This document shows, one piece after another, positions 37,411-48,201 of a stretch of 64,000 nucleotides of DNA. The position numbers were made by a program, and so were the translations under genes. The stretch's first letter is position 1, and each line of letters opens with the position of its first letter. The notes below the pieces were generated by a model. It saw only the letters and a list, made by a program, of their open reading frames with translations. It was not told the DNA's origin and did no database searches. This DNA comes from Gloeophyllum trabeum ATCC 11539 (taxonomy: Eukaryota; Basidiomycota; Agaricomycetes; Gloeophyllales; Gloeophyllaceae), in NCBI RefSeq assembly GCF_000344685.1, contig NW_006920419.1, positions 202,188 through 266,187 of the forward strand, given 5' to 3'.

Positions 37411-37417
37411 CTGTAAA
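37411..37417 (+). repeat. Target-site duplication, left (CTGTAAA)
   Basis: Seven bases directly outside the left inverted repeat, identical to 41092-41098. Confidence 0.8.
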
Positions 37418-37439
37418 TGGGGGTCGGCAACTCCTGCCA
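37418..37439 (+). repeat. Left terminal inverted repeat of the transposon
   Basis: 22 bp, TGGGGGTCGGCAACTCC followed by TGCCA. Its exact reverse complement is at 41070-41091. Confidence 0.88.
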
Positions 37440-37647
37440 GCCGAATGTCCGCGTGACCGTGATTGTCACACTCGCGTCTCGCAATCTGGCCTCGCTACTC
37501 ATCTCGGGTTGTTTGGCATATTCCTTCGTGGTAGTGAGCTGAACTACAAGGATATAGATTGGTAGTATCAGATACAGGGCTATATGGATAATATCTACAA
37601 TAAGAAGTGCTATTACAGTCTATATAGTGCTCTATATTAGTAATAAA

Positions 37648-40569
37648 TCAGTATTCCTCTTCAGAGTCCTCAGACTCAGGCATTATAGCAGCTGGTAAAG
37701 AATTACAAGGGTAGCCTGCAGAGAATCTCTTGACGGCCTCCAATAGTGCAGTAATCTTCTCGCTTTTCTTGGTAACCTTGGACTTCATGGGGACAAGCCT
37801 CTGCTCTTTGGAGATCCCTGCCTTGATCTCCAGTTGCCTGTGCTTGTCAAGCTGCTCATCAAGCTGCTCATTGGTTCCAGGATGTTGCTGGATCTGCTGA
37901 AGGTCAGTCCAAAGACTGATCTTCTCAAGCTCAGCCATGTGCTTCCTCTCTTTCTCCACCTTTTCCCTGATCTTCCTACGCTTTGTTTCAACTTCCTCCT
38001 TCTCAGTCTCAACTAGCTCTTGCTTCCTCTTCTTCTCTGCTCCACTGGCATCCAGCTCACGAGCTTTCTTCTTCATGAACATCTCCACCTCTGGTGTTGC
38101 TTTTGCAGCCATCCACCCCTTTGTGTTGTTCACCTTCCACATACGTCTTGCATTGAAAGCATGCAAAGTAAGACATGAATTGCGGAGAAGCTGTTGCCGC
38201 ATGGATCCGAGGCTACCCTCATTTGCATCGTTAGTTGTATGCATGAAGGAAGCTTGACGCTGGGCTGGTGAAAGCTGTGAAATCTTGCCACCGTCCTTGA
38301 ATTCCATACTGAACCGCTTCCATGTCTCCAATGCACCACTGAAGAATGCCACCAGAGCACCTTGTAAATGAGGGAGTCAAGGCTTGAGGGCTTGAATGAC
38401 ATAAAATACATCAGGGCGATGCCAAGACTGACCATTCAATGTCCCAGTCACATATGTTGCATCCGCAGCCAGAAGCAGGTCTGATTGGCGACAACTGAGG
38501 CACAGAAGACCTCAACCTTCATGTGAAGCTCTCCAAGGTCAAGGATATTCTTGGAGCCTTCACGAACATACTGGATGTATGGATGACTGATTGCTTGGGC
38601 ATATAAGGCCAGAACGCAAAGCTCAGTTATTGTTGGAATATCTTGTAAGGCTTTGTAAAGGTTTGCTTCCATGTGGTTGAAGTTGCGCTTCTCCTTCTTG
38701 TCACGGACCAGTTCAAGGAATGTCAGGTAGAGCTGAAGGTGGACCAGAAGTGCTACAGCTGCCTCACAATGTGACTGGTACCGTGTATTGCTGGTGTCCG
38801 GGAAACGTACTGCAAGGCTGAGCTCCACAAGAAAGAAATACACAAAAGTGTCTTGTTGCCCTTTCTTCTTGTTCTGATCATTTAAGATGCTTCCTAATGT
38901 ATTCTCAGCACTATCAGCGGAATAAAAAATGTTATTTATGGCATACCTGCGAGTTTTGTTGTCTTGACACCACCACCTTCTGAAACATCATCAGCACGTC
39001 TCTTGGCTTCTGAAGACCCTAGTGCGGCAGCTGCATCATTATCACGGTTCATGAGCTTGATAGGACCAATGAGGCCTTTCTCTCCCCAAAATGCCATCAT
39101 CCGTGTGTTACCACCTTTGACCGCATTTAGTTCCTTGTGCATTGTGCATCCAGACCAGATAAAGCGCTCTGCCTCTTCCTTCTCCTCATCACTGAGCTTT
39201 TGGAAAGCTTCTTCACCGTACTGCATAAGAAGCTCCTGGAATGCCTTCCTATCCCGCTCAATCTGCTCTTCATCAGGAAGGTTATCCCATGCTGCAATCC
39301 CTCCAGCGTCCAAGATTTTCCGGTGGTTGACATCACATAAAATCGCCACAAGTTCAGCTGAAGACTTCCCCAGGAGCACCTCTTCACCTCGGATCTCTCG
39401 GTCAACACGATCCTTCCATACTTGGAAGAGACGGGCAAGCTTCTTCTGATCCTCTGCATGATCGGTAAGAATACCTTTGAGCTTTGGGAGAAGCTCACGC
39501 CAGTCTAACTTTTCCTTCGCCAGAGGACTCTCATTCCAGAGAGCATAATGAGCCTTAAATAACTTCTCCCATCCTTCGAGCTGGCTCTCGCTGGTATGAT
39601 TGACAGCAGATCCAATATTGTAAAACCGATTAGCAGGGATTTCTGGAAACTGTTTTGCTGCTTCGCTGATGTTGTAAGAAGGAACCGGCAGGGCAACATG
39701 CTTGGACTCATACTGAGTATGTCTGTGTGATGTCCCATCACCACTGATAGTGAAGTCTACCCGATATAAGGCTGAATTGCTTCGGCAGTGGCTGAAAAAC
39801 ACTCACTTTTTGCTTGGTGCATCTCGTCAACTGACTGAAGCTGGCCAGCAATATACCCTTCGCTAACCATCCGGCCAACACTCCGTGCACTGGGAATCCT
39901 CAACTCATCAAGGTCTACCCCAAGACCATTAGCAACAATCTTAATAACAGCATTGACATTTGCTCCTTCCACCCGGCCCCCCGAAACAAGGTCCCGGACC
40001 ATATTACGAGAGTCACTGGTGTAGGTACCCTTTGTTGTCAGATCCACAGCTTGGTGTGCAAGCTCAGCCTTCTCTACTGCCTTCTGGATGGCCCGATCTT
40101 GCTGCCCAGATGCACGTGAGATCCGTTTCCGGAGTGTGTCCTTGTCCTTCCTCAATGACCTGTTTTCAGTCTGCACCTTGTCCAATTGCTGCAATGCAGA
40201 TGACCCAGCCTCCTGAGCTGCAGCTAATTGCCCACTCTTCATGTTAACTTGCTCTTCGGCACGTTCAAAGGCAGAATGCGCCAGTTCCAGCTGCATATCT
40301 CCAAGACCAACAGCAAACTCAGTCTCTTCTAGTCTAGTCTGAAGGGAGTGATTAACTTCTTGTAAGTTAGAGTTATCCTCTGAGAGAGATGAGTTGGTCC
40401 GTGAGAGCGCTTTAATAGCCTTTTCATGCTCATGCACTCTTTGCTGAAGCCCCCGGGACCCGCGCGGAGGCAGATTCTCCTTATCATAGACTGGTTTACG
40501 GCCTTCAGGTCCTATCTTCCGGAATTGAGTCTTCTGTCCTCGAGAACGCCCTATCCGTGGCCTACCCAT
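37648..40569 (-). pseudogene. Transposase gene of the KDZ-like type, inactivated
   Basis: The N-terminal part (MGRPRIGRSRGQKTQF) is basic and AT-hook-like and runs into a long coiled coil (heptads from VHEHEKAIKALSRTNS to LRKRISRASGQQD). After an intron the RNase H-type core opens with NFTISGDGTSHRHTQYES (probable first catalytic Asp), then ILCDVNHRKILDAGG, the C-x2-H motif GCTMHKELNAVKGG, and TTNDANEGSLGSMRQQLL (probable catalytic Glu). A Lys/Glu-rich coiled tail ends EDSEEEY. Two defects: between FCASVVAN and DLLLAADATYVTG the frame changes by one base (about 38479-38488, AATCAGACC where AATCCAGACC would restore N-P-D), and an in-frame TGA at 38377-38379 interrupts IQALKP/LPHLQGALVAFF. Both are in the catalytic core. 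Confidence 0.78.
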
Positions 40570-41069
40570 GACGAGGAAGCCCAGCAGGTCAATCTCGCAG
40601 CCCAGAATAGCTGCGAGACCGGCCAGAAGTGATGTGTCACCGTAAAAACACGACCCGACGCGTCGCGACGCGCTCATTCGACGCGTTTCGGCATTTGCCG
40701 AACAGGCTCATCGGGCTGCACGTCGTTGTGGTGCAAACTGTGGATTCCACACAGCACCACAATTCCCAGAAAAATCATATAATATTATTTTATGGACGAA
40801 AAATCACATCCTTCCCGTCCTTTTTTCCGATTTGTACTTTGTATGTGTGTTTCTGGGCTAAATAGCCCCCATAATTGTCCGGTTTTCTACCTTCAAGGAC
40901 AAAATCGCAAAATTGGACGGGAAGGATAGATTCTTCGCTATACAAAAGACTATCTACAATTTGTTTCGCGATTTTACAGTAGCTACTGAGCCCAGAGTTT
41001 GCACCGCACGGTGCCAAGGTTTCCTGGCTGGTGTGGCTAAAGCGTGACGCGCGGGTCGGAGTTTAAATT

Positions 41070-41091
41070 TGGCAGGAGTTGCCGACCCCCA
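41070..41091 (-). repeat. Right terminal inverted repeat of the transposon
   Basis: 22 bp, ends TTGCCGACCCCCA; exact reverse complement of 37418-37439. Confidence 0.88.
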
Positions 41092-41098
41092 CTGTAAA
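41092..41098 (+). repeat. Target-site duplication, right (CTGTAAA)
   Basis: Seven bases directly after the right inverted repeat, identical to 37411-37417. One copy was the original insertion site. Confidence 0.8.
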
Positions 41099-41129
41099 GG
41101 CCAAGTCCAGAAAGTTTGGTCTGTAGGAT

Positions 41130-41141
41130 GTCACGCGTGAC
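41130..41141. promoter_or_regulatory. 12-bp palindrome GTCACGCGTGAC
   Basis: Perfect palindrome with the ACGCGT core of MluI-box (MBF-type) sites. With the transposon removed it would lie about 120-130 bp upstream of the uS8m start codon, a normal promoter position. An ACGCGT inverted repeat also occurs in the uL16m promoter. Confidence 0.35.
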
Positions 41142-41312
41142 CTAGCTTTATTTTGTAGTCTACCATGTCACGCACTTACACTCGATGGGCACACCGTCGA
41201 CAGACAACCGTTAAAGCGGGGAGAGATAAGATCGACACACATAGTGATACAGAATATACAGCCACTGTGATACGATGACATGTGCAGGGTATACAAGCGA
41301 GAATTCACTATC

Positions 41313-44300
41313 TTACATGACCTGTCTGCTGCGACGAGACCTATTGACGGTGCCAGACCGCTCCAAATTCGCCTTCATCTTCATCTCCCGTATCGTCTTG
41401 ACGATCTCAGCTACACCACACAAAGTCATTCAGTACCAGGTAGTCCACCACCACGTCATTTGCGACTCACCAGCAGCCTTGGGACTTTCCGCCTCAAAAT
41501 CGTACCTCTTCACGCGCCCGTCCTGGTGGACAACAAACTTGAACGAAGACGACTTCGACGACTGCTTGCACTTTATGACGCTGTCAATCTTGTAGGACGC
41601 CGTCTTTCCACTCTCGAATACCGCCTTGGCTTTGTGCGCAGAGGGCATGATATGGATATAACCCCCGTCGAAGGCGAGTACTCTCTCCAGGCGGCCGACC
41701 AACATCGGTATCTTGCGGTGGACCGTGTATTTCTAGGGACGGTCTCAGCACACAGACGAGCGATTGCAGTTAACGCCCTACCTTGTAAGCCGCCATGTAA
41801 TCCAGGGCCGCGCTGAACCCGACTTCTGGCACCTCCGATTGTCGTTTGAATATGGATGCTAAGTGACAAAACACTGTGAGCTGATACGCGTACAACCTCC
41901 TCCCTCAGAACTTACCGTTAGGATCGGTAGTACGGCCAGCTTGTTTGTCGACCCGGACACCCATCTCTTGCAGCATAGACCGCTTGGCGAGGACCAATAT
42001 GGTCTTACCTTCCAGGGATGCGACCGTGCGATCCAGGGGAACAAGAATATTCTGTTCAGGCAGTATAAGTGCATATTGGTTCGGATCCGCAAGTTTGCGC
42101 TTCCGGCAAACCAGCTCAAGGACTTCCTGCATGTAAGTCCCGGACGACCTGGTGCATCAAAGCCTGTCAATCGCGCACCTCACGAGTGCTGGAAGATGGA
42201 CTTACACTTGGACGGTTGTGTAGACATGCACTGAATCAACAGCCTCCGCGATCCGGATACGCAGGAACACCTGCGGGCCATAGCTGGATGACGGGCCGAG
42301 CGACGACGATAGCATACCCTGCGACGACGCCAACGTAGACCCAAGCATTGCGCTGGTGCCTGGACCTGTGATACCAGGCGGCGCCAACCCAGCGGGGGCG
42401 AGTTCCACTTTCTTCTTAGCCGCCATGACCCTTGAGGGGCGTCGCTGCAGCTTGCTTTCGAGCACACGGTTTTGTTGTACTAGAAACTATTGTCAATACA
42501 CGGTACCCTTTAGAGGTCCCGACAACTGACCTTGTGAGGGGTTCGCCTCTAGTATTGCGTATGCGTCGAAGTTGAATTTGGATATCTTCGCTGTACGGTC
42601 CGGAGCTGTGCAAATAAGGATAGCGCATGAGTATATGCCTACCAGAGGAAGCGGAAGCGCACAGACGCGGAAAGTCCTCGTCCACCTCCCCATCCTCCTC
42701 CGCAATCCTCAGTATCCACCCGATAGCAGACAACTTTACCTCTCTCTTCGGATCGTCCTCCCCGCCCAAGCCCTCATCCAGCCTCGGCAGCCACCCCTCC
42801 TCCCAATAGCTCCACAGCGCAAAGCCCACGACCTCCTCGACCGTCGCGTCCTTCCTGACGTTCAGCTCCATCGCGCGGCCCGCAGGCTCGCGCGCGTGCG
42901 GGAAGTATATCTGCACGCTCATGGACTCCTTCTCCGCGCGCCCGGAGATCGCCGCGTACAGCTCCGTGAACGGGTTCGACGAGTTGCTCGACGCGGACGC
43001 GAGCATCGCCGTCAGCGCGGACTTGGCGGCGCGCGCGGGCGGCACCTTCTTCCGCGCGAACAGCGCGTCCGCGGGTGCGCTCTCTTTGGGCGCGGGAGAT
43101 GTGTTCGCGCCGGGCTGAGTTCGCGGGGGCATCGACACCATCTCGAAGCCGGTCTCGATTTGCGTCCGCGGCGGCCCTGTGCGTTCGCCGTTAGCTGCCT
43201 TGTGCTCCTCGCTTGTGCGGCTCTCGGTGACGGGGCTCAGGCGTGGCTGGCGCTGTGAGCTAGTGAGGAGGGATGTGGCAAGTGCAGATGGGTTCGAGGC
43301 TGATAGCCCCCCCGAGTTGCCGCTTGAGAGCACGTAGAACATTTCGGAGGCGCTATCCGAAGCAACCCCGGGCGTGCGGGTCGCTGCAAAGTCTCTGGAA
43401 GTAACGTTAGCTAGCACACCGAACCTGAAATGTAGACGATGCATACGGATCGAATTCGTCTCCGTCAATGTCTTCCCCAGCATCAGGTATGTCGTCGGAT
43501 TCATCAGACTCAGACTCGGACTCAGACTCCTCGTCTGCGGCTGCACCCTCTGAGTCCGACGACGAAATCTCCGGGTCAAGGTTGACTGCCTTGGGAGGTG
43601 GTCGGGCAGTATTAATTGCAGGCGGTCTCCGCGCTTCAAGGCGGGCGCGCCGCCGCGCCTCCATCTCAGCCGCGCCCTTGAACTTTGGTATAAACGGCAC
43701 CTTCGCAGGGACCTCTGGCGCTGGGGGCTCCGATCTCTCAGGATTGGGATTGGCGGAGACGGTGGCCTTCGGTGGCTCAGATTCCGGTGCAGACGTAGTA
43801 ATGGTTACCTGCTCATCTCCTTGGACAGCCTGCTGCTGCAAGGACGCCCCGTTCGGCCCCCCGGAGTCCTTGGTCGATCCAGCGTCCACCACGACTTTGA
43901 TGCTCTCAGGATCCGCCGCGGCTCGCGCAGACCTGGCTCTTCGGAGAGACTTGGAAGTTGATTCTCTCTTACCGTTCACCCGCATCCCGATCATCCCTGT
44001 CCGAGAAGGGCCCATTATCGTATGAGTGTGCTTCAGGTTAGCCCCGCCGACGGGGCGCCCTGTCTCGGTCTCGGTGGGCAGAGGACTCGTCGGTGCCGCC
44101 AGCTCGGGCCATCTCTCGATATCTGCGAGCCCGGCAGCGACGATGTAAGGGTTGGTGTTGTACGCAGGGTTCAACGAGATCAGTCTCGGTCCGTAGGGGT
44201 CGTCCACATTCCGTAGGTATTCCAGTCGTATGCTGTGTATCAGAAAGCTACATGTATCCTTCAATTTCAGTAAAGATTTTTGATCTTGTTCGTAGCAGAT

Positions 44301-44336
44301 GGTATAGACTTACTCTGGGTCACTTATGAGAGACAT
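41313..44336 (-). CDS. TORC2 subunit SIN1/AVO1
   Basis: Scaffold and substrate-recruiting subunit of TOR complex 2. The first exon MSLISDPD joins FLIHSIRLEYLRNVDDPYGP, the conserved SIN1 N-terminus. A long acidic and Ser-rich region follows (SESESESDESDDIPDAGEDI) after VPFIPKFKGAAEMEARRRAR. The CRIM domain spans NPFTELYAAISGRAEKESMS, VQIYFPHARE and DATVEEVVGFALWSYWEEGW. The Ras-binding-like domain is FLRIRIAEAVDSVHVYTT to LVCRKRKLADPNQYALIL. The C-terminal PH domain starts YTVHRKIPMLVGRLERVL and contains YIHIMPSAHKAKAVFESGK and YDFEAESPKAAGEIVKTIRE. It ends SRRSRQVM with the stop at 41313-41315. About eleven introns. It is transcribed towards the transposon. Confidence 0.88.
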
Positions 44337-44812
44337 TCAGAAATGACGGTCGATGCTCGTTACAGACGTTGGCCACGGTACTCGTGATGGCCGTCGGAGT
44401 CCAACGCGTACGGGCGTCTCCCTCCTACCATCATGTCTTGAATCTGGTCTCTGCGTCTTCGGCGCTTCGGCGAATCTCTAGCTTATACCCCAGAGACTGT
44501 ACGGCTTAAATTCATGAAAGGGGGACTTGGGTTCAATTCTCCGTAGCTCTGAGGATGAGTAACAGGCTGAGTGCAAGTCTGCAATCTCGCACGGTCGTCG
44601 ACGGACGGCATTGCGACTTTGGAGGCTTGCATTCGACCGGCCGGGGACCCCTGCGCACCTCGTCATTCAAGACAGCGGCACGTAATAACAAATGCGACAG
44701 GTCAGCCTAGAGGACCGTCGGTCCGGAGCCGGAGGGGTACTTCAGGCTGTAGAATGGATCGCGCCCTGCCCCCCTCTCGCCTTCTTCATCTCAGCGAGGT
44801 GCTATTGCACGC
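44337..44812. other. Divergent spacer SIN1 / transaldolase
   Basis: 476 bp promoter region shared by two divergent genes. A B-box-like ttgggttcaattctcc at about 44529 was noticed, but no tRNA fold can be drawn. Confidence 0.5.
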
Positions 44813-46162
44813 ATGTCTGCCAGCGGTGAAACTCTCTTCTCGGTTGTTGCGTCTCGGGTGACCATCGATGTGGACTCGATGGATCCCAACGATGCCGCAA
44901 GCTTCAGCGGGGTCTACCAGTTCCAGGACATGACGTCCAACCAGGCCATCGTCTACAATAACGCTAGCCGTGCTGACAGGCATAAGGTCTTACTCAAGGC
45001 CATCGAGCTCGCTCAAGCCGAGCGATCCCCGTCTGATCCGGAATTCGTGAAGGATGTCACGGACCTCCTGGTAGCTTCGATAACGGTTGGCGCGCGTAGC
45101 TCACACTGACGACCCGTGTGCGCAGAACGTTCTCCTAGCGAAGGAAGTATACCCGTATCTCAAAGGCCGGGTGCACGTTCAGGTAGCCCCTGCAACTGCG
45201 TACAGCACCGACGGGACCGTCCAGCACGCCAAGAAGCTTGTGTCCCTATTTGAGAAGCACGGCATTCCTAAGTAATTTAGTACATTTCTTGTAGTTCCTC
45301 CCAGATAGTGACCCCCGCACCAGAGACCGAGTCTGCGTGAAGATACCCGCGACGCCCGAGTCCATCCTCGCCTGCCAGCAACTCGAACGCGAAGGCATTC
45401 GTACCCTGGCTACGTGCCTCTTCTCCGTCGAGCAAGCCGTCGCAGCGTCGCAAGCGGGCTGCCTCTACGTCGCTCCCTACTTCAACGGTGTGTGCTCGCT
45501 CTGCATTCTGACTGCGGGACAGGGTCAACGCTGAATGTCTCCGAAGAACTTCGCGTCCACTTCGAGCCTTCGTTGTGGAAGGACTATGCGAATACATCCG
45601 TCGAGCACCCGATGGCGCCCGTGATCGGCTCCATTGTTCAGACGTTCAAGGCTATCGGGTCGAAGACGCTCGTCATGCCCGCCAGGTTCGTGCGGTCCTC
45701 TTACCCCGTTGCTCATGTGATTTACTGCTACGTAATCTCGTGGTAGTATTGTTACTGCTGAAGAGGTATCTAATCATTCATAGCGCTGGATAGACGGGAA
45801 ACTCAACATGTTTCTTCCAGGTCGTGGCGCTCACCTCCCTGGGCTCGGACCACCTAACACTATCCGGCGGCGTCCTGAACCAACTAAAGCAGTCGCCGAA
45901 AGAAACGCATCTTCAGACTCTGCAATCTACGAAGGCTGGCCAAGGTACTGTCAGCTCCTTTTCTAGGCGAATGTCTCTGACGTTGCTCCCGCTCCTAGCC
46001 ACACCGGTTCAAGGGGACTTCCTCGCCGACGGCGGTAAGTTGCTAACGGAGGCGCTGAAGAAGGACGTGGAGGCGAGCCGCAAGCTGAAGGATGCGCTGG
46101 AGCTGTTTGCGATGATGGAGGAGAAGACTTTCGAGCTGATCAAAAGGGAGATTGCGAAGTGA
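44813..46162 (+). CDS. Transaldolase-family enzyme
   Basis: Class I aldolase of the pentose phosphate pathway family, cytosolic, moving a three-carbon unit between sugar phosphates. Start at 44813 (MSASGETLFSVVASRVTIDV). Characteristic blocks are DVDSMDPNDA, EVYPYLKGRVHVQVAPATAY, DRVCVKIPATPESILACQQL with the probable Schiff-base Lys in VKIPATP, GIRTLATCLFSVEQAVAASQ, and GCLYVAPYFNELRVHFEPS. The C-terminal part reads HLTLSGGVLNQLKQ and ends FELIKREIAK. About five introns. It differs in detail from the classical TAL1 signature (KIPATPES rather than KIASTWEG), so it may be a divergent fungal transaldolase-like paralogue. Which sugar phosphates it uses cannot be told. Confidence 0.82.
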
Positions 46163-47228
46163 GATCTTACCACGTGTAGACGAGGTATGGTGAAGCGCTC
46201 ATGCCAGTGCACATGTCCTACCCGTGCCGAAGTAAGCTCACTCGTTGCTATCAAGCACAGAGATAAGGAAGTGCCATTGAATGCTGTATCATATGATTGG
46301 TACTATGTATACCCAAAACTCGAAAGCAGAATATGAACTTCCAATGAGAGTGGAGCATGAATGGTTCAGAAACTACGGTCGTCCAGACTTTCTCAAACTA
46401 ACATCCGATCGTCGATGTGCGGACGGTTCGTGTTGGTAGCTCCCAGAGGTGAGTCGAAGTACCGCAGCATCGTAACTCCGGTGAGTGCAGTGGGCCGACA
46501 GTGCGTTGTGTCTGCATGCGACCACAGAACGAGCCGCTGCTTTCTGAGACGTTCTCATGCCTCCAGCGACGCGGCTTCCCCATCCATGTCTCAATTCTAG
46601 AGAATCATTACGATTGCCTACCAGGGGCCTGCGGGGCCAGGTGCAGACATGTCCATATTCACAGAGGGCAGAGTTTCGTCCTTGATGTATAGCAGCGACT
46701 GCCACGCAAATACCTAAACAACAGATAGAGATGATTTTCAGGAATCAATTGGTGGGGAAAGCAGGTCAGTGCTCCTGCGCAAGCAGGCTCCTAAACCATC
46801 CGTCCTTAGGTCCGCCCTTGCCGCATTGGGAAGCCTTGCAAGGCCTCGTAAGGCGATTTGGAAATTTCCGACACAGCCTCGGGGATCTCGGCGACGACAT
46901 TTGTGCCAGCCGTCCTATAGCGTTCTCCTCCTCTTGTTCGTTCTGTATCCGGTAATAAATTAAAAATAGATTTGTATTATATAACACTGCACCTAGTAAA
47001 GGAGGAGCGAGAACGCTAAGGACGGATGGTTTAGGAGCCTGCTGCGCAAGTCGAATTTTGAGGTAAATCGAAACAAAGGACTAATTTGGAAGGTTGATTG
47101 ACGTTTGTGGTACATACCTGGCCACTTCGCCACGCTACGTAGTAGCCTCTACAAGCGTGACACAAATATTCCTCTGCACTTTCAGCCACTCTCGCGTTCG
47201 GTGTCCGTTCAGCTCATAATTCTTCTCG
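46163..47228. other. Intergenic stretch with a second MITE-like element
   Basis: About 1.07 kb with no coding signal. An inverted-repeat element occupies about 46777-47048 and is described separately. The last 120 bp are the promoter of the next gene. Confidence 0.55.
46777..47048. mobile_element. Small inverted-repeat (MITE-like) element, about 272 bp
   Basis: 46783-46809 (starting GCAGGCTCCTAAACCATCC) is perfectly repeated in reverse complement at 47016-47042. Both arms extend outward with TGCGCA, one arm carrying an extra A. The interior is AT-rich in its right half and codes for nothing. I could not find a convincing target duplication, so a large hairpin of another origin is possible. 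Confidence 0.6.
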
Positions 47229-47959
47229 ATGGCCGTGTATGCTTGGACGCCGCACGCTACAGCCGAGGCCATGCGGCTGGTCCGGTCTGTGTTCCAGTCC
47301 CGAACGACGCCCCTTTCGACGAGGGAGCTGTACAAGCTCGTCACCCAGCAGACGCCGCAGACACCGGTCGACCCGCCCCCGCCGCAGGTCTCGGTGAAGA
47401 GGGCCGGGGTGGTGAACCAGGTGCCGTACCCACCACATCCTGAGCACCCTATCCGGTCCATGAGGTGAATAGTATCGTTTCCTACCCTTTGATTTAGTCG
47501 GCTCAGCGCAGAATGTATGACAGGTATCTCAAGCAAGTAGTGCTACCGGCTATGATGGCCAACCACGAGATCGAAAAGTTCCACACGAAGGTCACCCCGA
47601 CGGAAGCAGAGATCGCGCAGCGGCTCGCGGCCATGAGCAAGGCCCAGCGGAAGGCGCGGCAGTCCTCGCTCTCGTCCTCGGCCGTGGACGCCTGGTTCTG
47701 GCGTACGCGCTCGGCGCCCCCGCCCAAGCCGAAAGAACCGAAGGAGGAAAAACCGTACGGAGAGGAGGTCGGCGTCGGCGAGGACTGGAGCCATCTGAAC
47801 AAGCGGCGGCAGCGAGCAAGGGAGAGGAAGGTTGGGGAGGCCGTGAAGTTCATGAAGCAGGTGGATGCGGTGAGGAGGTCGGCGGAGCGGAGGGCGGCGT
47901 TGGCGGCACAACCGGAGGCGTCGAGCTCTGCGCCTACACCACTGCAGAGTAGCTCATGA
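47229..47959 (+). CDS. Conserved fungal protein, possibly mitochondrial
   Basis: Two exons, starting MAVYAWTPHATAEAMRLVRS. The first exon has STRELYKLVTQ and VVNQVPYPPHPEHPIRSM; the second, after an intron at about 47465-47514, has YLKQVVLPAMMANHEIEKFH followed by a basic and acidic helical tail (RRQRARERKVGEAVKFMKQV). The absence of acidic residues near the N-terminus and the basic, helical C-terminus would suit a mitochondrial ribosome-associated or matrix protein, but no family was recognised. About 220 residues, no membrane segment. Confidence 0.6.
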
Positions 47960-48201
47960 GTTCATGTCGAGGTGTGATTCGTTCTCAGTTATCATCTATA
48001 TTAATTTCATGGCTGCTCGATCATGATGAGCGGCTCCCCGGAACAAGTGCATCGTGAAGCATAGCAGGAACACTTGCGCAAGGTCTCGAAAGTATGTACC
48101 TCTATGCAAAGCTCGGCATGGAAGCTCTTACTGGGGGCTGTCGACGTATACCATAGTATGCAGATGATGTAGCAAGGTGCTGCTAACTGACATATCGTGC
48201 T

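Larger units (their letters stand above)
37418..41091 (-). mobile_element. Full-length DNA transposon, 3674 bp, DDE/RNase H-fold transposase
   Basis: Bounded by 22-bp perfect terminal inverted repeats starting TGGGGGTCGGCAACTCC, each flanked by the same 7-bp sequence CTGTAAA. It contains one minus-strand gene (37648-40569) resembling the multi-copy transposases of mushroom genomes. I place it tentatively in the Kyakuja-Dileera-Zisupton (KDZ) group because of the GDGTSHR strand, the C-x2-H motif SGCTMHKELNAVKGG, and a TND-x-NEG motif near the last catalytic position. Subterminal DNA at 40650-40690 is packed with ACGCG repeats, possible transposase-binding sites. The ends are complete, but the gene is broken. 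Confidence 0.85.

Noticed and set aside
42572..43258. 228-codon plus-strand frame opposite SIN1
   Set aside because: Antisense shadow of the CRIM-domain exon, which is strongly recognisable on the minus strand.
44520..44600. B-box-like TTGGGTTCAATTC on the plus strand
   Set aside because: No cloverleaf can be drawn around it and no matching A box at the right distance.
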